In this document: positions 55,792 to 64,000 of the stretch, in pieces | How the letters are laid out: each line of letters opens with the position of its first letter | Numbering within the stretch: position 1 is the first letter of the stretch | Translations under genes and position numbers: made by a program | NCBI RefSeq assembly: GCF_022678625.1 | Contig: NZ_JALBYQ010000003.1 | Coordinates: 404,743-468,742 of the forward strand | Direction: 5' to 3' | Length of the DNA: 64,000 nt | Origin: Aliiroseovarius subalbicans | GTDB taxonomy: Bacteria > Pseudomonadota > Alphaproteobacteria > Rhodobacterales > Rhodobacteraceae | The notes under the pieces: model-generated | The model's database searches: none | What the model was told of the DNA's origin: nothing | The model's input: the letters and a program-made list of their open reading frames with translations, nothing else

Positions 55792-56415
55792 TCAACCCGC
55801 GAAATTCTGTGTCAGATAAACTGTGCCACAATGCTGCGCGGATTTATCCAGGGCGCCGGCGCTACCCATCATGCGCACTTTGCGGTTCAGGATGTTCGCG
55901 CGGTGGCCTTTCGACGCCATCCAATACGCCACTGCCGAGCGCGCCAGGCTGTGGTAGCTGTGTGGTGTCACCGCTGCGCCACTGGGGCGCTTGAAGTTGC
56001 AGCTGGCCGCGTCCCGGATGATGAACATCTGATTGTCGATCTGGTAATAGTGCAACATGCTGATGTTCTCGCCACCATTGCGGAATTTCACGCCGGACCG
56101 CTTCAGGCGCTGTGTTGGCGTGGTCGAAGACCGGTGCGACACCGTGCTGGTGCGCGCCATCCAGTCACTGTGACCCTTGGCGGTTGAGCGCAGCCGTGGT
56201 TCGGCGATCAAGGCCTTCAGGCCATGCCGGCAGCGCTCATAATTAACTTCGGCAAGAATGGCAGCATCCAGAAGCTTCTGATTGATTCGCCCCCGCGGCA
56301 CCATGACTTCACTGCCCGAGATCTGCACACGGCTGCAGCCCGCCGAAGCGGAGGTGGCGGTTAGTGTCATCGCGCCAAAAGCAAGCGCGGCCAGAAGTTT
56401 CAGATGCCTGTTCAT
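55792..56415 (-). CDS. Secreted CAP-domain protein (SCP/YkwD type)
   Basis: A 207-residue protein with a signal peptide (LAALAFGAMTLTATSASA) and one CAP domain. Its hallmarks are AILAEVNYERCRHGLKAL near residue 52, the HSDWMARTSTVSHRSS region, GGENISM near residue 113, WMASKGHRANILN near 165 and YLTQNFAG at the end. Four or more Cys suggest disulfides outside the cytoplasm. Bacterial CAP proteins have no settled function; some are proteases or stress-secreted proteins. It is transcribed toward the small-protein triplet. Confidence 0.87.
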   Translation of the reverse strand: MNRHLKLLAALAFGAMTLTATSASAGCSRVQISGSEVMVPRGRINQKLLDAAILAEVNYERCRHGLKALIAEPRLRSTAKGHSDWMARTSTVSHRSSTTPTQRLKRSGVKFRNGGENISMLHYYQIDNQMFIIRDAASCNFKRPSGAAVTPHSYHSLARSAVAYWMASKGHRANILNRKVRMMGSAGALDKSAQHCGTVYLTQNFAG

Positions 56416-56584
56416 GGTAGCTCTTTCCCGATTGTTCTTCGGGTTACGAAATGAACACTCAAGTCTGGCAAAGTTTTGGCAGATTGGTTCAATTTTGGAA
56501 ACACTGCGTTGACAGCATCGGCGGGATGCCGCATCCCAAGACTATCCCAGTTGCGTAAAGACGAATGATTACAAGGGCAGGCAG

Positions 56585-57919
56585 ATGAAAATTGCGATGA
56601 TTGGCACCGGGTATGTCGGACTTGTATCTGGCGTTTGTTTTTCGGATTTTGGCCACGAGGTCATCTGCGTGGACAAGGATCCGGGCAAAATTGAGATGCT
56701 GAATCGCGGCGAAGTGCCGATCTACGAACCTGGCCTGGATGAACTTATGGCGAAGAATGTCGCGGCGGGGCGACTCAGCTTCACCGGCGACCTGGCCAAG
56801 GCGGTGCGCGAAAGCGAAGCCGTGTTCATTGCGGTTGGCACGCCCACCCGGCGCGGTGACGGTCATGCCGACCTGACTTTTGTTTATGCCGCCGCCGAGG
56901 AGATCGCCGAGGCGATGGACGGCTACACAGTGGTTGTCACCAAATCGACCGTGCCGCTTGGCACCAACCGCAAGGTTAAACAGATCATCCACAAGACCCG
57001 GCCCGAAGCCGAGTTCGATGTCGCCTCGAACCCCGAGTTCCTGCGGGAAGGTGCGGCGATTGACGACTTCATGCGCCCCGACCGGGTCGTGGTCGGCGTC
57101 CAAAACGAGCGCGCCTCCGAAGTGATGGACGAGATTTATCGCCCGCTGTTCCTGCGCGATTTCCCGATCGTCACGACGGATTTGGAAAGCGCAGAGATGA
57201 TCAAATATGCGGCGAATGCTTTTCTCGCTGCCAAGATCACCTTCATCAACGAAATCGCCGCGCTGTGCGAACGGGTCGGCGCCGATGTAAAACAGGTGTC
57301 GAAGGGCATCGGCCTGGACGGGCGTATCGGCAACAAGTTCCTGCACGCTGGTCCCGGCTATGGCGGCAGCTGTTTTCCCAAGGATACGCGCGCGCTGGCG
57401 CGAATCGGGCAGGAACACGGTCTGCCAATGCAGATCACCGAAGCGGTCATCACCGTGAATGATGAGATGAAGCGGCGCATGATCGACAAGATCATGGACC
57501 TGTGTTCAGGAAGTGTGAATGGCAAGACCATCACGGTTCTGGGCGTGACCTTCAAGCCCAACACTGACGACATGCGCGATGCGCCCAGCCTGACGATCAT
57601 TCCTGCGCTGGTCGGGAACGGGGCAAAGGTTCGTGTGGTCGATCCTCAGGGTCTGTCCGAGGGCGAAGCGCTTCTGCCCGGCGTGCACTGGTTCGACGAT
57701 GCCTACAAGGCGGCACAGAATGCCGACGTCGTTGTTCTGCTGACCGAATGGAACGAGTTCCGAGCGCTGGATCTGAAACGTCTGGCCAAGCGCATGGCGA
57801 CCCCGCGCATGGCCGATCTGCGCAACATCTATTCGCCCCGTGACGCGAAACGCGCGGGCTTTGTCGCCTATACTGGCGTGGGTCGGGTTGGGTTCGAACT
57901 GGAGTCGGACGCAGACTAG
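56585..57919 (+). CDS. UDP-glucose 6-dehydrogenase
   Basis: Makes UDP-glucuronate for surface polysaccharides with two NAD-dependent oxidations. The 444-residue protein has the NAD motif GTGYVGLVSG near residue 8, the catalytic Cys263 in GPGYGGSCFPKDTRAL, and GVTFKPNTDDMRDAPSL near residue 322. It opens the polysaccharide region and is followed after 78 bp by the rml chimera. Confidence 0.95.
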   Translation: MKIAMIGTGYVGLVSGVCFSDFGHEVICVDKDPGKIEMLNRGEVPIYEPGLDELMAKNVAAGRLSFTGDLAKAVRESEAVFIAVGTPTRRGDGHADLTFVYAAAEEIAEAMDGYTVVVTKSTVPLGTNRKVKQIIHKTRPEAEFDVASNPEFLREGAAIDDFMRPDRVVVGVQNERASEVMDEIYRPLFLRDFPIVTTDLESAEMIKYAANAFLAAKITFINEIAALCERVGADVKQVSKGIGLDGRIGNKFLHAGPGYGGSCFPKDTRALARIGQEHGLPMQITEAVITVNDEMKRRMIDKIMDLCSGSVNGKTITVLGVTFKPNTDDMRDAPSLTIIPALVGNGAKVRVVDPQGLSEGEALLPGVHWFDDAYKAAQNADVVVLLTEWNEFRALDLKRLAKRMATPRMADLRNIYSPRDAKRAGFVAYTGVGRVGFELESDAD

Positions 57920-57997
57920 CGTTTTTTTCCTCCCAAGACCTCGGTTCTTCGGGTTTTGCTAAGCTCCCGCTAACCAATTGCGGTGAAAGTGCTGACC

Positions 57998-59170
57998 ATG
58001 CAGGTCGAGCACACACATCTTGAAGACGTCAAAATCGTCACTCCACCGCGCCACGCCGATGTGCGGGGTTACTTCTGTGAAGCATTCAACGCCCAGGCCT
58101 TTGCCGACGCGGGGTTGCCGACCGGATGGGTGCAGGAAAATCTGTCCTTGTCTGCAGTCCCCGGCACGCTACGCGGGCTGCACTGTCAGGCGTCCCCTCG
58201 AGCGCAGGATAAACTCGTGTCAGGCCTGCGTGGTGCGATCCTGGATGTGGCAGTGGAAGTGCGCGTCGCTCTTGATGCAGGGCACCATGTGGTGACCTGT
58301 GATGCGTTGACCTATGCGGGCAGCCTCGACAATTTGACGAACCTGCCGTCCGCCGCGCGTCACACCTTCGTGCACGGTGATATCCGCGACGCGGGAACGG
58401 TGGCGACGACCCTGGCGAGACATCGCCCCGATACCATCCTGCATCTTGCCGCCGAAACCCATGTCGACCGTTCAATCGACGGTCCGGCGGCTTTCGTCGA
58501 TACCAACATCACGGGCACTGCGGTCCTGCTCGACGCCGCGCGCAGCTATTGGGCGGGCAGGGGCCGGCTGCCTGACTTCCGGTTTCTTCACGTTTCGACC
58601 GACTACGTGTTTGACGGGCGAGGGGATACGGCCTTCAGGCCGCCCGGCTCACCCGCCCCGCTTGGTGCATATGGACGCTCGAAACTGGCGGGCGAACACG
58701 CAGTTCGCGCGGCCAATGGCCCACATGTGATCCTGCGCACCTCTTGGGTGTTCTCCGAGCACGGCCGCAACTTTGTGCGCACGATGTTGCGGTTGGGGCA
58801 GACGCAGGACGCCCTGGGCGTGATTGACGATCAGATCGGGGGCCCAACGCCCGCGACGGACATTGCCCAGGCCTGCATGAAAATCGCCGCCGCGCTGATC
58901 TGCGATCCCGGTAAAAGCGGGACCTATCATTTCGCGGGCACGCCTGACGTAAGCTGGGCAGGGTTCGCCCACGAAGTGTTTGATCAGGCCGGGCTTGACG
59001 TCGCGGTTACACCGATCCGGAGTGTTGACTATCCAACCCCCGTGCAACGCCCAGCGAACTCCCGCCTCTGTTGTACAGGTATTGCGACGACTTTAGGTAT
59101 CGCCAGGCCGGACTGGCGCGCCGGATTGGTCACAGTTCTGACAAAAACAGGTGAGGTGGCCCATGAGTAA
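57998..59170 (+). pseudogene. In-frame chimera of rmlC, rmlB and rmlD fragments
   Basis: One 390-codon frame joins pieces of three dTDP-rhamnose genes in operon order. Residues about 1-89 are the N-terminal half of RmlC (epimerase; DVRGYFCEAFN, RGLHCQ with His62). Residues about 90-199 are the middle of RmlB (4,6-dehydratase; CDALTYAGSLDNL, LAAETHVDRSIDGPAAFVDT). Residues about 196-390 are the C-terminal part of RmlD (reductase; STDYVFDG, AYGRSKLAGE, RPANSRL). The glycine-rich NAD loops of RmlB and RmlD, the RmlB TDE and YxxxK motifs and the RmlC C-terminus are missing. The joins lie near 58265 and 58583-58604. A normal product is unlikely, although the frame is open throughout. Confidence 0.85.
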
Positions 59171-60080
59171 CCGCAAGGGTATCATCCTGGCAGGCGGGTC
59201 GGGTAGCCGGCTGTTCCCGGTCACCATGGGGCTGTCGAAACAGCTCATGCCGGTCTATGACAAGCCGATGATCTACTACCCCCTGTCGGTTCTGATGATG
59301 GCCGGGATCCGGGAGTTGGCGATCATAACCACCCCTGACGACCGCGCCATGTTTCGACGGCTTTTGGGTACCGGACGTCATTGGGGCATCAAACTGACCT
59401 ATCTGACCCAACCCACGCCAGACGGGTTGGCCCATGCCTATGTCGTTGCTGAGGATTTCCTGGACGGTGCGCCCTCGGCGATGGTTCTTGGCGACAACAT
59501 CTTCTTCGGTCACGGGTTCCGGGATGCGTTGCAGTCCGCCAACAGGCCTGGCCCCGGCTGCACGGTCTTCGGCTATCACGTCTCGGACCCGGAACGCTAT
59601 GGCGTGGTCGATTTCGACGCATCGGGGCGTGTGCTGTCGATAATCGAAAAGCCTAAGAACCCACCGTCCTCCTATGCCGTCACGGGTCTTTACTTCATGG
59701 ATGGATCAGCCCCGGAACGGGCCGGTCGCATCCAGCCATCCGCACGGGGGGAGCTTGAGATTACGGAACTTCTTTTATCCTATCTTGAGGAAGACCTGCT
59801 TCAGGTCGAACACATGGGGCGCGGGATTGCCTGGCTGGATACCGGCACCCATGGCAGCCTGCTGGACGCCGGAAATTTCGTTCGAACGCTGCAAAAACGG
59901 CAGGGTATGCAAACCGGTTGCCCGGAAGAAATCGCGTTTGAACAGGGATGGATCAACGCGGAAGGCCTGCGAAAACAGGCAGAGATCTACGGCAAGAATG
60001 ACTATGGCCGATATCTTCTGGGTCTGCTGGACGATCAGGGGACCGGTCGCAGGCAGCCAGTCGCGAACCACGGACGATAA
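59163..60080 (+). CDS. rmlA: Glucose-1-phosphate thymidylyltransferase
   Basis: First enzyme of dTDP-L-rhamnose synthesis, making dTDP-glucose; 305 residues. The nucleotide motif GGSGSRLFPVT near residue 9 and KQLMPVYDKPMIYYPLS near residue 22 are intact, as are LGDNIFFG near 108 and AWLDTGTH near 220. ATG 59163 overlaps the chimera's stop (ATGAGTAA), the usual rmlD-rmlA coupling. It appears functional although its pathway partners here are broken. Confidence 0.95.
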   Translation: MSNRKGIILAGGSGSRLFPVTMGLSKQLMPVYDKPMIYYPLSVLMMAGIRELAIITTPDDRAMFRRLLGTGRHWGIKLTYLTQPTPDGLAHAYVVAEDFLDGAPSAMVLGDNIFFGHGFRDALQSANRPGPGCTVFGYHVSDPERYGVVDFDASGRVLSIIEKPKNPPSSYAVTGLYFMDGSAPERAGRIQPSARGELEITELLLSYLEEDLLQVEHMGRGIAWLDTGTHGSLLDAGNFVRTLQKRQGMQTGCPEEIAFEQGWINAEGLRKQAEIYGKNDYGRYLLGLLDDQGTGRRQPVANHGR

Positions 60081-60113
60081 CCCCCACATCGCACGAACCA
60101 GCGGAGTTGTTCT

Positions 60114-62618
60114 TTGTTGCGCACAGCTTTTCATCTTCTTTCACGATACGTCGACTTGCACATGGCCGAACCCAGTCCGGGCTTTGCGCTGTTCGATCGA
60201 ACCGGGCAGGCGATAGGACAGGTCGAGTCTGTGTCCTGGTTGTCGCATGGCGTGACAGTTACAGGCTGGGCGAAAGCGGCCAAGATATGTGTGACTGGCA
60301 CAGGCGGGATGACAACCGCATGTCCTGACCAAGTCCGCGCGGATGTGGATGCGGTGCACGGCACATCTGAGCGGACCGGCTTCAGCCTGACCCATACCGG
60401 CGACGACCGGGCTCTGACATTGGCAGTGATCCAGGCGAACGGCGACCAAATCGACGCGCCACTGCCACGGTTAAGCCAGCGCCGTCGTGCACTTGCGCAG
60501 TTGAGGTTGCTCTTGGGTTTCACCCGGCGCGCGGTTCGTGCCGCGCCACTTGCCTGGCGCGTTTGGCGCAGAGGAGACACGGCGCTGAAGGGACCGCTGA
60601 AGCGGGTGCTGGGACTGGAGGTGTCGAGCACCACACATGTCCTTGCAGCAGACATGTTTCAGGACCAAGCGCTTCAGCCGCTTCCCTCACAAACGATCAG
60701 CATCATCCTTCCCGTTCATAACGCGCTGGACCTGCTGCCCGAGGTGCTGGACCGAGTGATGCGTCACACGGATCTGCCGTTCCGCCTGATCATCGTCGAA
60801 GATGCCTCGCCTGACCCGGGCGTGCGTCCCTTCCTGCAAGACTTTGCATCGCGCCACCCCGAAAAGGTCGAGTTGATTGAAAACGCGCAAAATCTGGGTT
60901 TCATCGGTAGCGTGAACCGGGCGTTCGAACGCGCACAAGCACATGGCGATCACGTGCTGTTACTGAATTCGGACGCCTTCGTCCCAGAGAGTTGGGCCAA
61001 CCGGCTGTTCCGCCCGATCTTCGAAGATGCACGGGTCGCGACGGTGACCCCGATGTCAAACGATGCCGAACTGTTTTCAGTACCGTTTCCGTGCACGCGC
61101 CGTGATTTGGAGCCGGGCCAAGGCGACCGCATCGACGCTGTCGCCCGAACTTTTTCCAGCGCGCTGCCGTTGGTCGTGGCGCCGACCGGGGTCGGGTTTT
61201 GCATGGCCATCAATGCCGCGTTCCTGGGAAAGATCCCCAAATTGGATGAGGTTTTCGGGCGCGGGTATGGTGAAGAGGTCGACTGGTGCCAAAAGGCCCG
61301 CGCCCTTGGCGGGCGTCATCTGGGCCTGCCGAACCTGTTTGTTGAACATCGCGGCGGGGTGTCGTTCGGGTCGGCGGAAAAACAGCGACTGATCCGGACG
61401 AACAATCAGGTGATCAGCAAACGCTACCCACACTATGACCGCGAGGTGCAGGCGTTCGTGCGGCAAGATCCGCTGTTCTCGCCCCGCATCGCACTGGCGA
61501 TGGCATGGTTGGGGTCGGCAAGCACTGACCGGGTGCCGATTTACCTTGCCCACGCGATGGGCGGAGGGGCCGAGATCTACTTGCAACGCCGGATCGCGCA
61601 GGACCTTGGCCGGATGCCGGGGGTCGTGGTGCTGCGCGTCGGAGCCAGTGCGCGGTGGCAGGTAGAGTTGCGGACCGAGGGAGCAACGGCAACAATTCAG
61701 AGTGACGAGACCGGGTATGTGCTCAAGCTGTTGGAGGCGCTTCCTTGCCGCCAGATCGTATACTCCTGCGGAGTTGGTGATCCTGACCCGGTCACCCTTC
61801 CCGATCTTCTGCTAGACATGAAACGTGGCGATGACCGGCTAGAGGTTCTGATGCATGATTTCTTACCAATCAGCCCGTCCTATACCCTGCTGGACCACGA
61901 CAATACTTACCGCGGTCCAGTCACCCCAGGTCGCGACGACAAGGCACATCAAACCGTGCGCCCGGATGGCTCCCAGGTGTCCCTTTCCGAGTGGCAGGAT
62001 GCCTGGGGTCGGCTGATACGGGCGGCGGATGAGGTCGTGACCTTCTGTCGTGATAGCGCGATGCAGGTCACCGCAGTTTGGCCTGACGTGCAGACCACGC
62101 TACGCCCGCATGATTTGCCAAGTGAGAAGGTGACTATTGGCGTTTTGGGCAACATCGGTCTTCACAAGGGCGCCGCGGTTGTTGCGGGGTTGGCCGACGC
62201 GCTGATAAAAGTGGCGGATGCGCGCCTCGTTGTGGTTGGAAACATCGACCCAGCGTTTCGCCTGCCAGCAACTAGTCTCGTGCATGGGACCTATGACTCC
62301 TCGCAGTTAACGCAACTTGTGTCGCGCTATGGCATAACCCACTGGCTGATTCCGTCGATCTGGCCAGAAACATTCTCCTATACGACGCATGAGGCGCTTG
62401 CGACGGGGCTTCCGGTTCACGCTTTCGCGCTGGGTGGGCAGGGCGAAGCGGTCGCAGCCGCGCCAAACGGCCACCTGGTTCCCTTCGATCCCGATGGGGA
62501 TCTTGTCAGAGCGGTTCAACGCAACATCTTTGGGCAGGAGAGTGTCCACGCCGAGCGGCGGACTTTTTACGACCAAAACCAAGAAGATGTTAAGCACTCT
62601 GCAGTTTTTCGGGGGTGA
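60114..62618 (+). CDS. Two-domain glycosyltransferase (GT2 plus GT4-like)
   Basis: An 834-residue protein likely building a surface polysaccharide. A GT2 domain starts near residue 190 (ISIILPVHNALDLLPEVLDR, IIVEDASPD, LLLNSDAFVPESW) and a GT4/group-1-like C-terminal domain covers about 650-834 (VTIGVLGNIGLHKGAAVVAGL, SIWPETFSYTTHEALATGLP). The start is uncertain: TTG 60114 has GGAG 8 bases upstream, while ATG 60162 lacks a ribosome site. It follows rmlA by 33 bp, so it is probably in that operon. Acceptor and donor sugars are unknown. Confidence 0.85.
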   Translation: MLRTAFHLLSRYVDLHMAEPSPGFALFDRTGQAIGQVESVSWLSHGVTVTGWAKAAKICVTGTGGMTTACPDQVRADVDAVHGTSERTGFSLTHTGDDRALTLAVIQANGDQIDAPLPRLSQRRRALAQLRLLLGFTRRAVRAAPLAWRVWRRGDTALKGPLKRVLGLEVSSTTHVLAADMFQDQALQPLPSQTISIILPVHNALDLLPEVLDRVMRHTDLPFRLIIVEDASPDPGVRPFLQDFASRHPEKVELIENAQNLGFIGSVNRAFERAQAHGDHVLLLNSDAFVPESWANRLFRPIFEDARVATVTPMSNDAELFSVPFPCTRRDLEPGQGDRIDAVARTFSSALPLVVAPTGVGFCMAINAAFLGKIPKLDEVFGRGYGEEVDWCQKARALGGRHLGLPNLFVEHRGGVSFGSAEKQRLIRTNNQVISKRYPHYDREVQAFVRQDPLFSPRIALAMAWLGSASTDRVPIYLAHAMGGGAEIYLQRRIAQDLGRMPGVVVLRVGASARWQVELRTEGATATIQSDETGYVLKLLEALPCRQIVYSCGVGDPDPVTLPDLLLDMKRGDDRLEVLMHDFLPISPSYTLLDHDNTYRGPVTPGRDDKAHQTVRPDGSQVSLSEWQDAWGRLIRAADEVVTFCRDSAMQVTAVWPDVQTTLRPHDLPSEKVTIGVLGNIGLHKGAAVVAGLADALIKVADARLVVVGNIDPAFRLPATSLVHGTYDSSQLTQLVSRYGITHWLIPSIWPETFSYTTHEALATGLPVHAFALGGQGEAVAAAPNGHLVPFDPDGDLVRAVQRNIFGQESVHAERRTFYDQNQEDVKHSAVFRG

Positions 62619-62666
62619 AGTAGGACCTCAAAAGCATGAACGAGGCAGGTTGAAATCCAGACCTGT

Positions 62667-62698
62667 GGGGGCGGAGCGCGCGCGTTTTAGCCGCCCCC
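62667..62698 (+). terminator. Hairpin after glycosyltransferase gene
   Basis: GGGGGCGG (62667-62674) and CCGCCCCC (62691-62698) form an 8-bp GC stem with a 16-nt loop, followed by TT. It probably ends the polysaccharide transcript before the protease gene. Confidence 0.65.
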
Positions 62699-62801
62699 TT
62701 CGCGAAGCGGTAACCACGTTCCCAATCTCCTGCACAGCGGTCACAATTTCGCCCCGAACCGTCGCAATCCTTCCGATAGCGTGAACCAGTAGGACTGCAA
62801 G

Positions 62802-64000
62802 ATGAACGAGTTACGCAAGGCCACCCGGTATTGCAACACAACGGATACTGCCGTGATCGAACAAGTAAATTCCTATGCTTCCTTGCCTGTCTATACGATG
62901 GACCAGATCGCGGACAACCTGACGACGGGGTATTGGAGCGATCTGGCAGATGACTGGCCGGGTATCACACCCGCCAAGTTCAACGTGTCGACTGGGGGCA
63001 GTCTGAGCTACGACGTGTCCGCAGTGGGCAGCGATGCGATTTTCTTCATCGATGCCGCACTCGAAGCCTGGTCGAATGTGACCGGGATCGAATTTGTGAT
63101 CACGACCTCGCAAAACGCCGATATCACCTTTGTCGATGACGATCCCAGCGGAGCCTATTCGACCTCAATGACCTCAGGAGGGAATATCCTGTCGTCGACG
63201 GTCAACATCCCCCCCGCGTGGTATTCCGGCGACGAGGGCGAATTGGACAACTACGCTTACCAGACCTTCCTGCACGAAATTGGGCATTCTATCGGACTGG
63301 GGCACGCCGGGTACTACAATGGATCGGCCAATTGGAGTGCCAATGGCAGCGGCAGCAATCACTACTTGAACGACAGCTGGCAGGCGACAGTGATGTCGTA
63401 TTTCGACCAGCGGGAAAATGCGTATGTCGGCGAAACCAAGGCCTATGTGATGACCCCGATGGTGGCCGATGTCCTGGCCATTCAATACCTTTATGGCACC
63501 CCGGGCACACAACGCACCGGCGACACCGTGTATGGCGACAACTCCACCGCGGGTGGATTCATGGACGACCTGTCGGGCCTGGCCCGATCCGTTGCCTGGA
63601 CGATCTATGACAACGGCGGCATCGATACGCTGGACGTCAGCGGCTCTTCAGCCAATCAGGTGGTGAACCTGACCTCCGAAGTCGCATCAGACATTTGGGG
63701 CGCAGCCGGAAACCTGTTCATCGCGCGTGATACACTGGTCGAAAACGCAATTGGCGGCACGGGTGACGACATTCTGAACGGCAATGCCGTCGACAACGTT
63801 TTGTCTGGTGGGGATGGCGGCGACATTTTGAGCGGTAGCGGTGGGGCGGACACGCTGTATGGCAATACGGGTCAGGATGTTCTTTTTGGCGGTGCTGGTG
63901 CGGATATTCTGGTTGGTGGGGCAGGCGATGACGTTCTGGACGGCGGGGCGTCGACGGATCAGTTGATGGGGGGTGCCGGGGCCGACGTGATGGACGGGGG
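62802..64000 (+). CDS. Serralysin-like M10 metalloprotease with RTX repeats (3' end beyond window)
   Basis: Secreted zinc protease; 399 codons are visible and the frame is open at the window end. The zinc motif HEIGHSIGLGH spans residues 158-168 and the Met-turn VMSYF has Met198, the metzincin arrangement of family M10. From about residue 315 begin calcium-binding RTX nonapeptides (GGTGDDILNG, GGDGGDILSG, GGAGADILVG). There is no N-terminal signal peptide, as expected for type I secretion with a C-terminal signal outside the window. AGGA lies 7 bases before ATG 62802. No type I exporter genes are in the window. Confidence 0.93.
   Translation, partial: MNELRKATRYCNTTDTAVIEQVNSYASLPVYTMDQIADNLTTGYWSDLADDWPGITPAKFNVSTGGSLSYDVSAVGSDAIFFIDAALEAWSNVTGIEFVITTSQNADITFVDDDPSGAYSTSMTSGGNILSSTVNIPPAWYSGDEGELDNYAYQTFLHEIGHSIGLGHAGYYNGSANWSANGSGSNHYLNDSWQATVMSYFDQRENAYVGETKAYVMTPMVADVLAIQYLYGTPGTQRTGDTVYGDNSTAGGFMDDLSGLARSVAWTIYDNGGIDTLDVSGSSANQVVNLTSEVASDIWGAAGNLFIARDTLVENAIGGTGDDILNGNAVDNVLSGGDGGDILSGSGGADTLYGNTGQDVLFGGAGADILVGGAGDDVLDGGASTDQLMGGAGADVMDG

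Overview
This 64 kb window is a chromosomal segment of an alphaproteobacterium, most likely a marine Rhodobacteraceae (Roseobacter-group) member. The inference rests on gene content and layout: ftsK-lolA, hspQ, a dnaA-dnaN-recF-gyrB block next to rpsT/mutM/ubiE/ubiB, a FlgJ/CheL-type rod protein, DUF2585 and DUF2783 proteins, paired dimethylglycine-dehydrogenase-like flavoproteins, and high GC with long antisense shadow frames. No rRNA, tRNA, CRISPR array or complete insertion sequence was seen.

Layout. 1-9.9 kb: ftsK (5' end just outside the window), lolA, a transglycosylase lipoprotein, an AEC permease, hspQ, a gamma-glutamyltransferase, a STAS/HATPase partner-switch pair, a thiolase and a free-methionine-(R)-sulfoxide reductase. 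10-18.2 kb: a methylated-amine (probably betaine) catabolic cluster: XRE-cupin regulator behind a perfect dyad, GFA protein, two FAD/GCV_T demethylating dehydrogenases, a GlxA/AraC regulator and a homocysteine S-methyltransferase, ending in a truncated GNAT gene. 18.2-23.9 kb: rarD, an NTF2-like protein, a pseudouridine synthase, a FabH-like synthase, an aldehyde dehydrogenase and a 1-Cys peroxiredoxin. 23.9-30.7 kb: aromatic catabolism, with a flavin hydroxylase operon (DHFR-like, metallo-beta-lactamase fold, hydroxylase, DUF2783) and hmgA-fahA; both hydroxylase and hmgA have related GAYGCA inverted repeats upstream. A fully paired four-way-junction palindrome sits between the MBL and hydroxylase genes.

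30.9-34.3 kb: an apparently reduced flagellar locus (30-codon motB stub, flgN-like, flgJ/cheL-like, fliK, flgD). 34.5-46.4 kb: housekeeping block (ubiB, ubiE, mutM, enoyl-CoA hydratase, rpsT, rhodanese, dnaA, dnaN, recF, VOC protein, gyrB). 46.4-54.5 kb: tamB-tamA, then an acyl-CoA dehydrogenase/CoA-transferase operon. 54.6-56.4 kb: three tandem copies, exactly 342 bp apart, of a gene for a tiny secreted, membrane-anchored protein, each with its own terminator, followed by a CAP-domain secreted protein. 56.6-64 kb: surface polysaccharide and secretion genes: UDP-glucose dehydrogenase, an in-frame chimera of rmlC, rmlB and rmlD, intact rmlA, a two-domain glycosyltransferase, and the start of an M10 serralysin-like RTX protease that runs off the window.

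The strongest unusual signals are the collapsed rmlC-rmlB-rmlD chimera, the zero-linker four-way junction, the 342-bp gene triplication and the motB stub. Several could reflect strain-specific genome reduction or, for the chimera, an assembly artefact; the sequence alone cannot decide.
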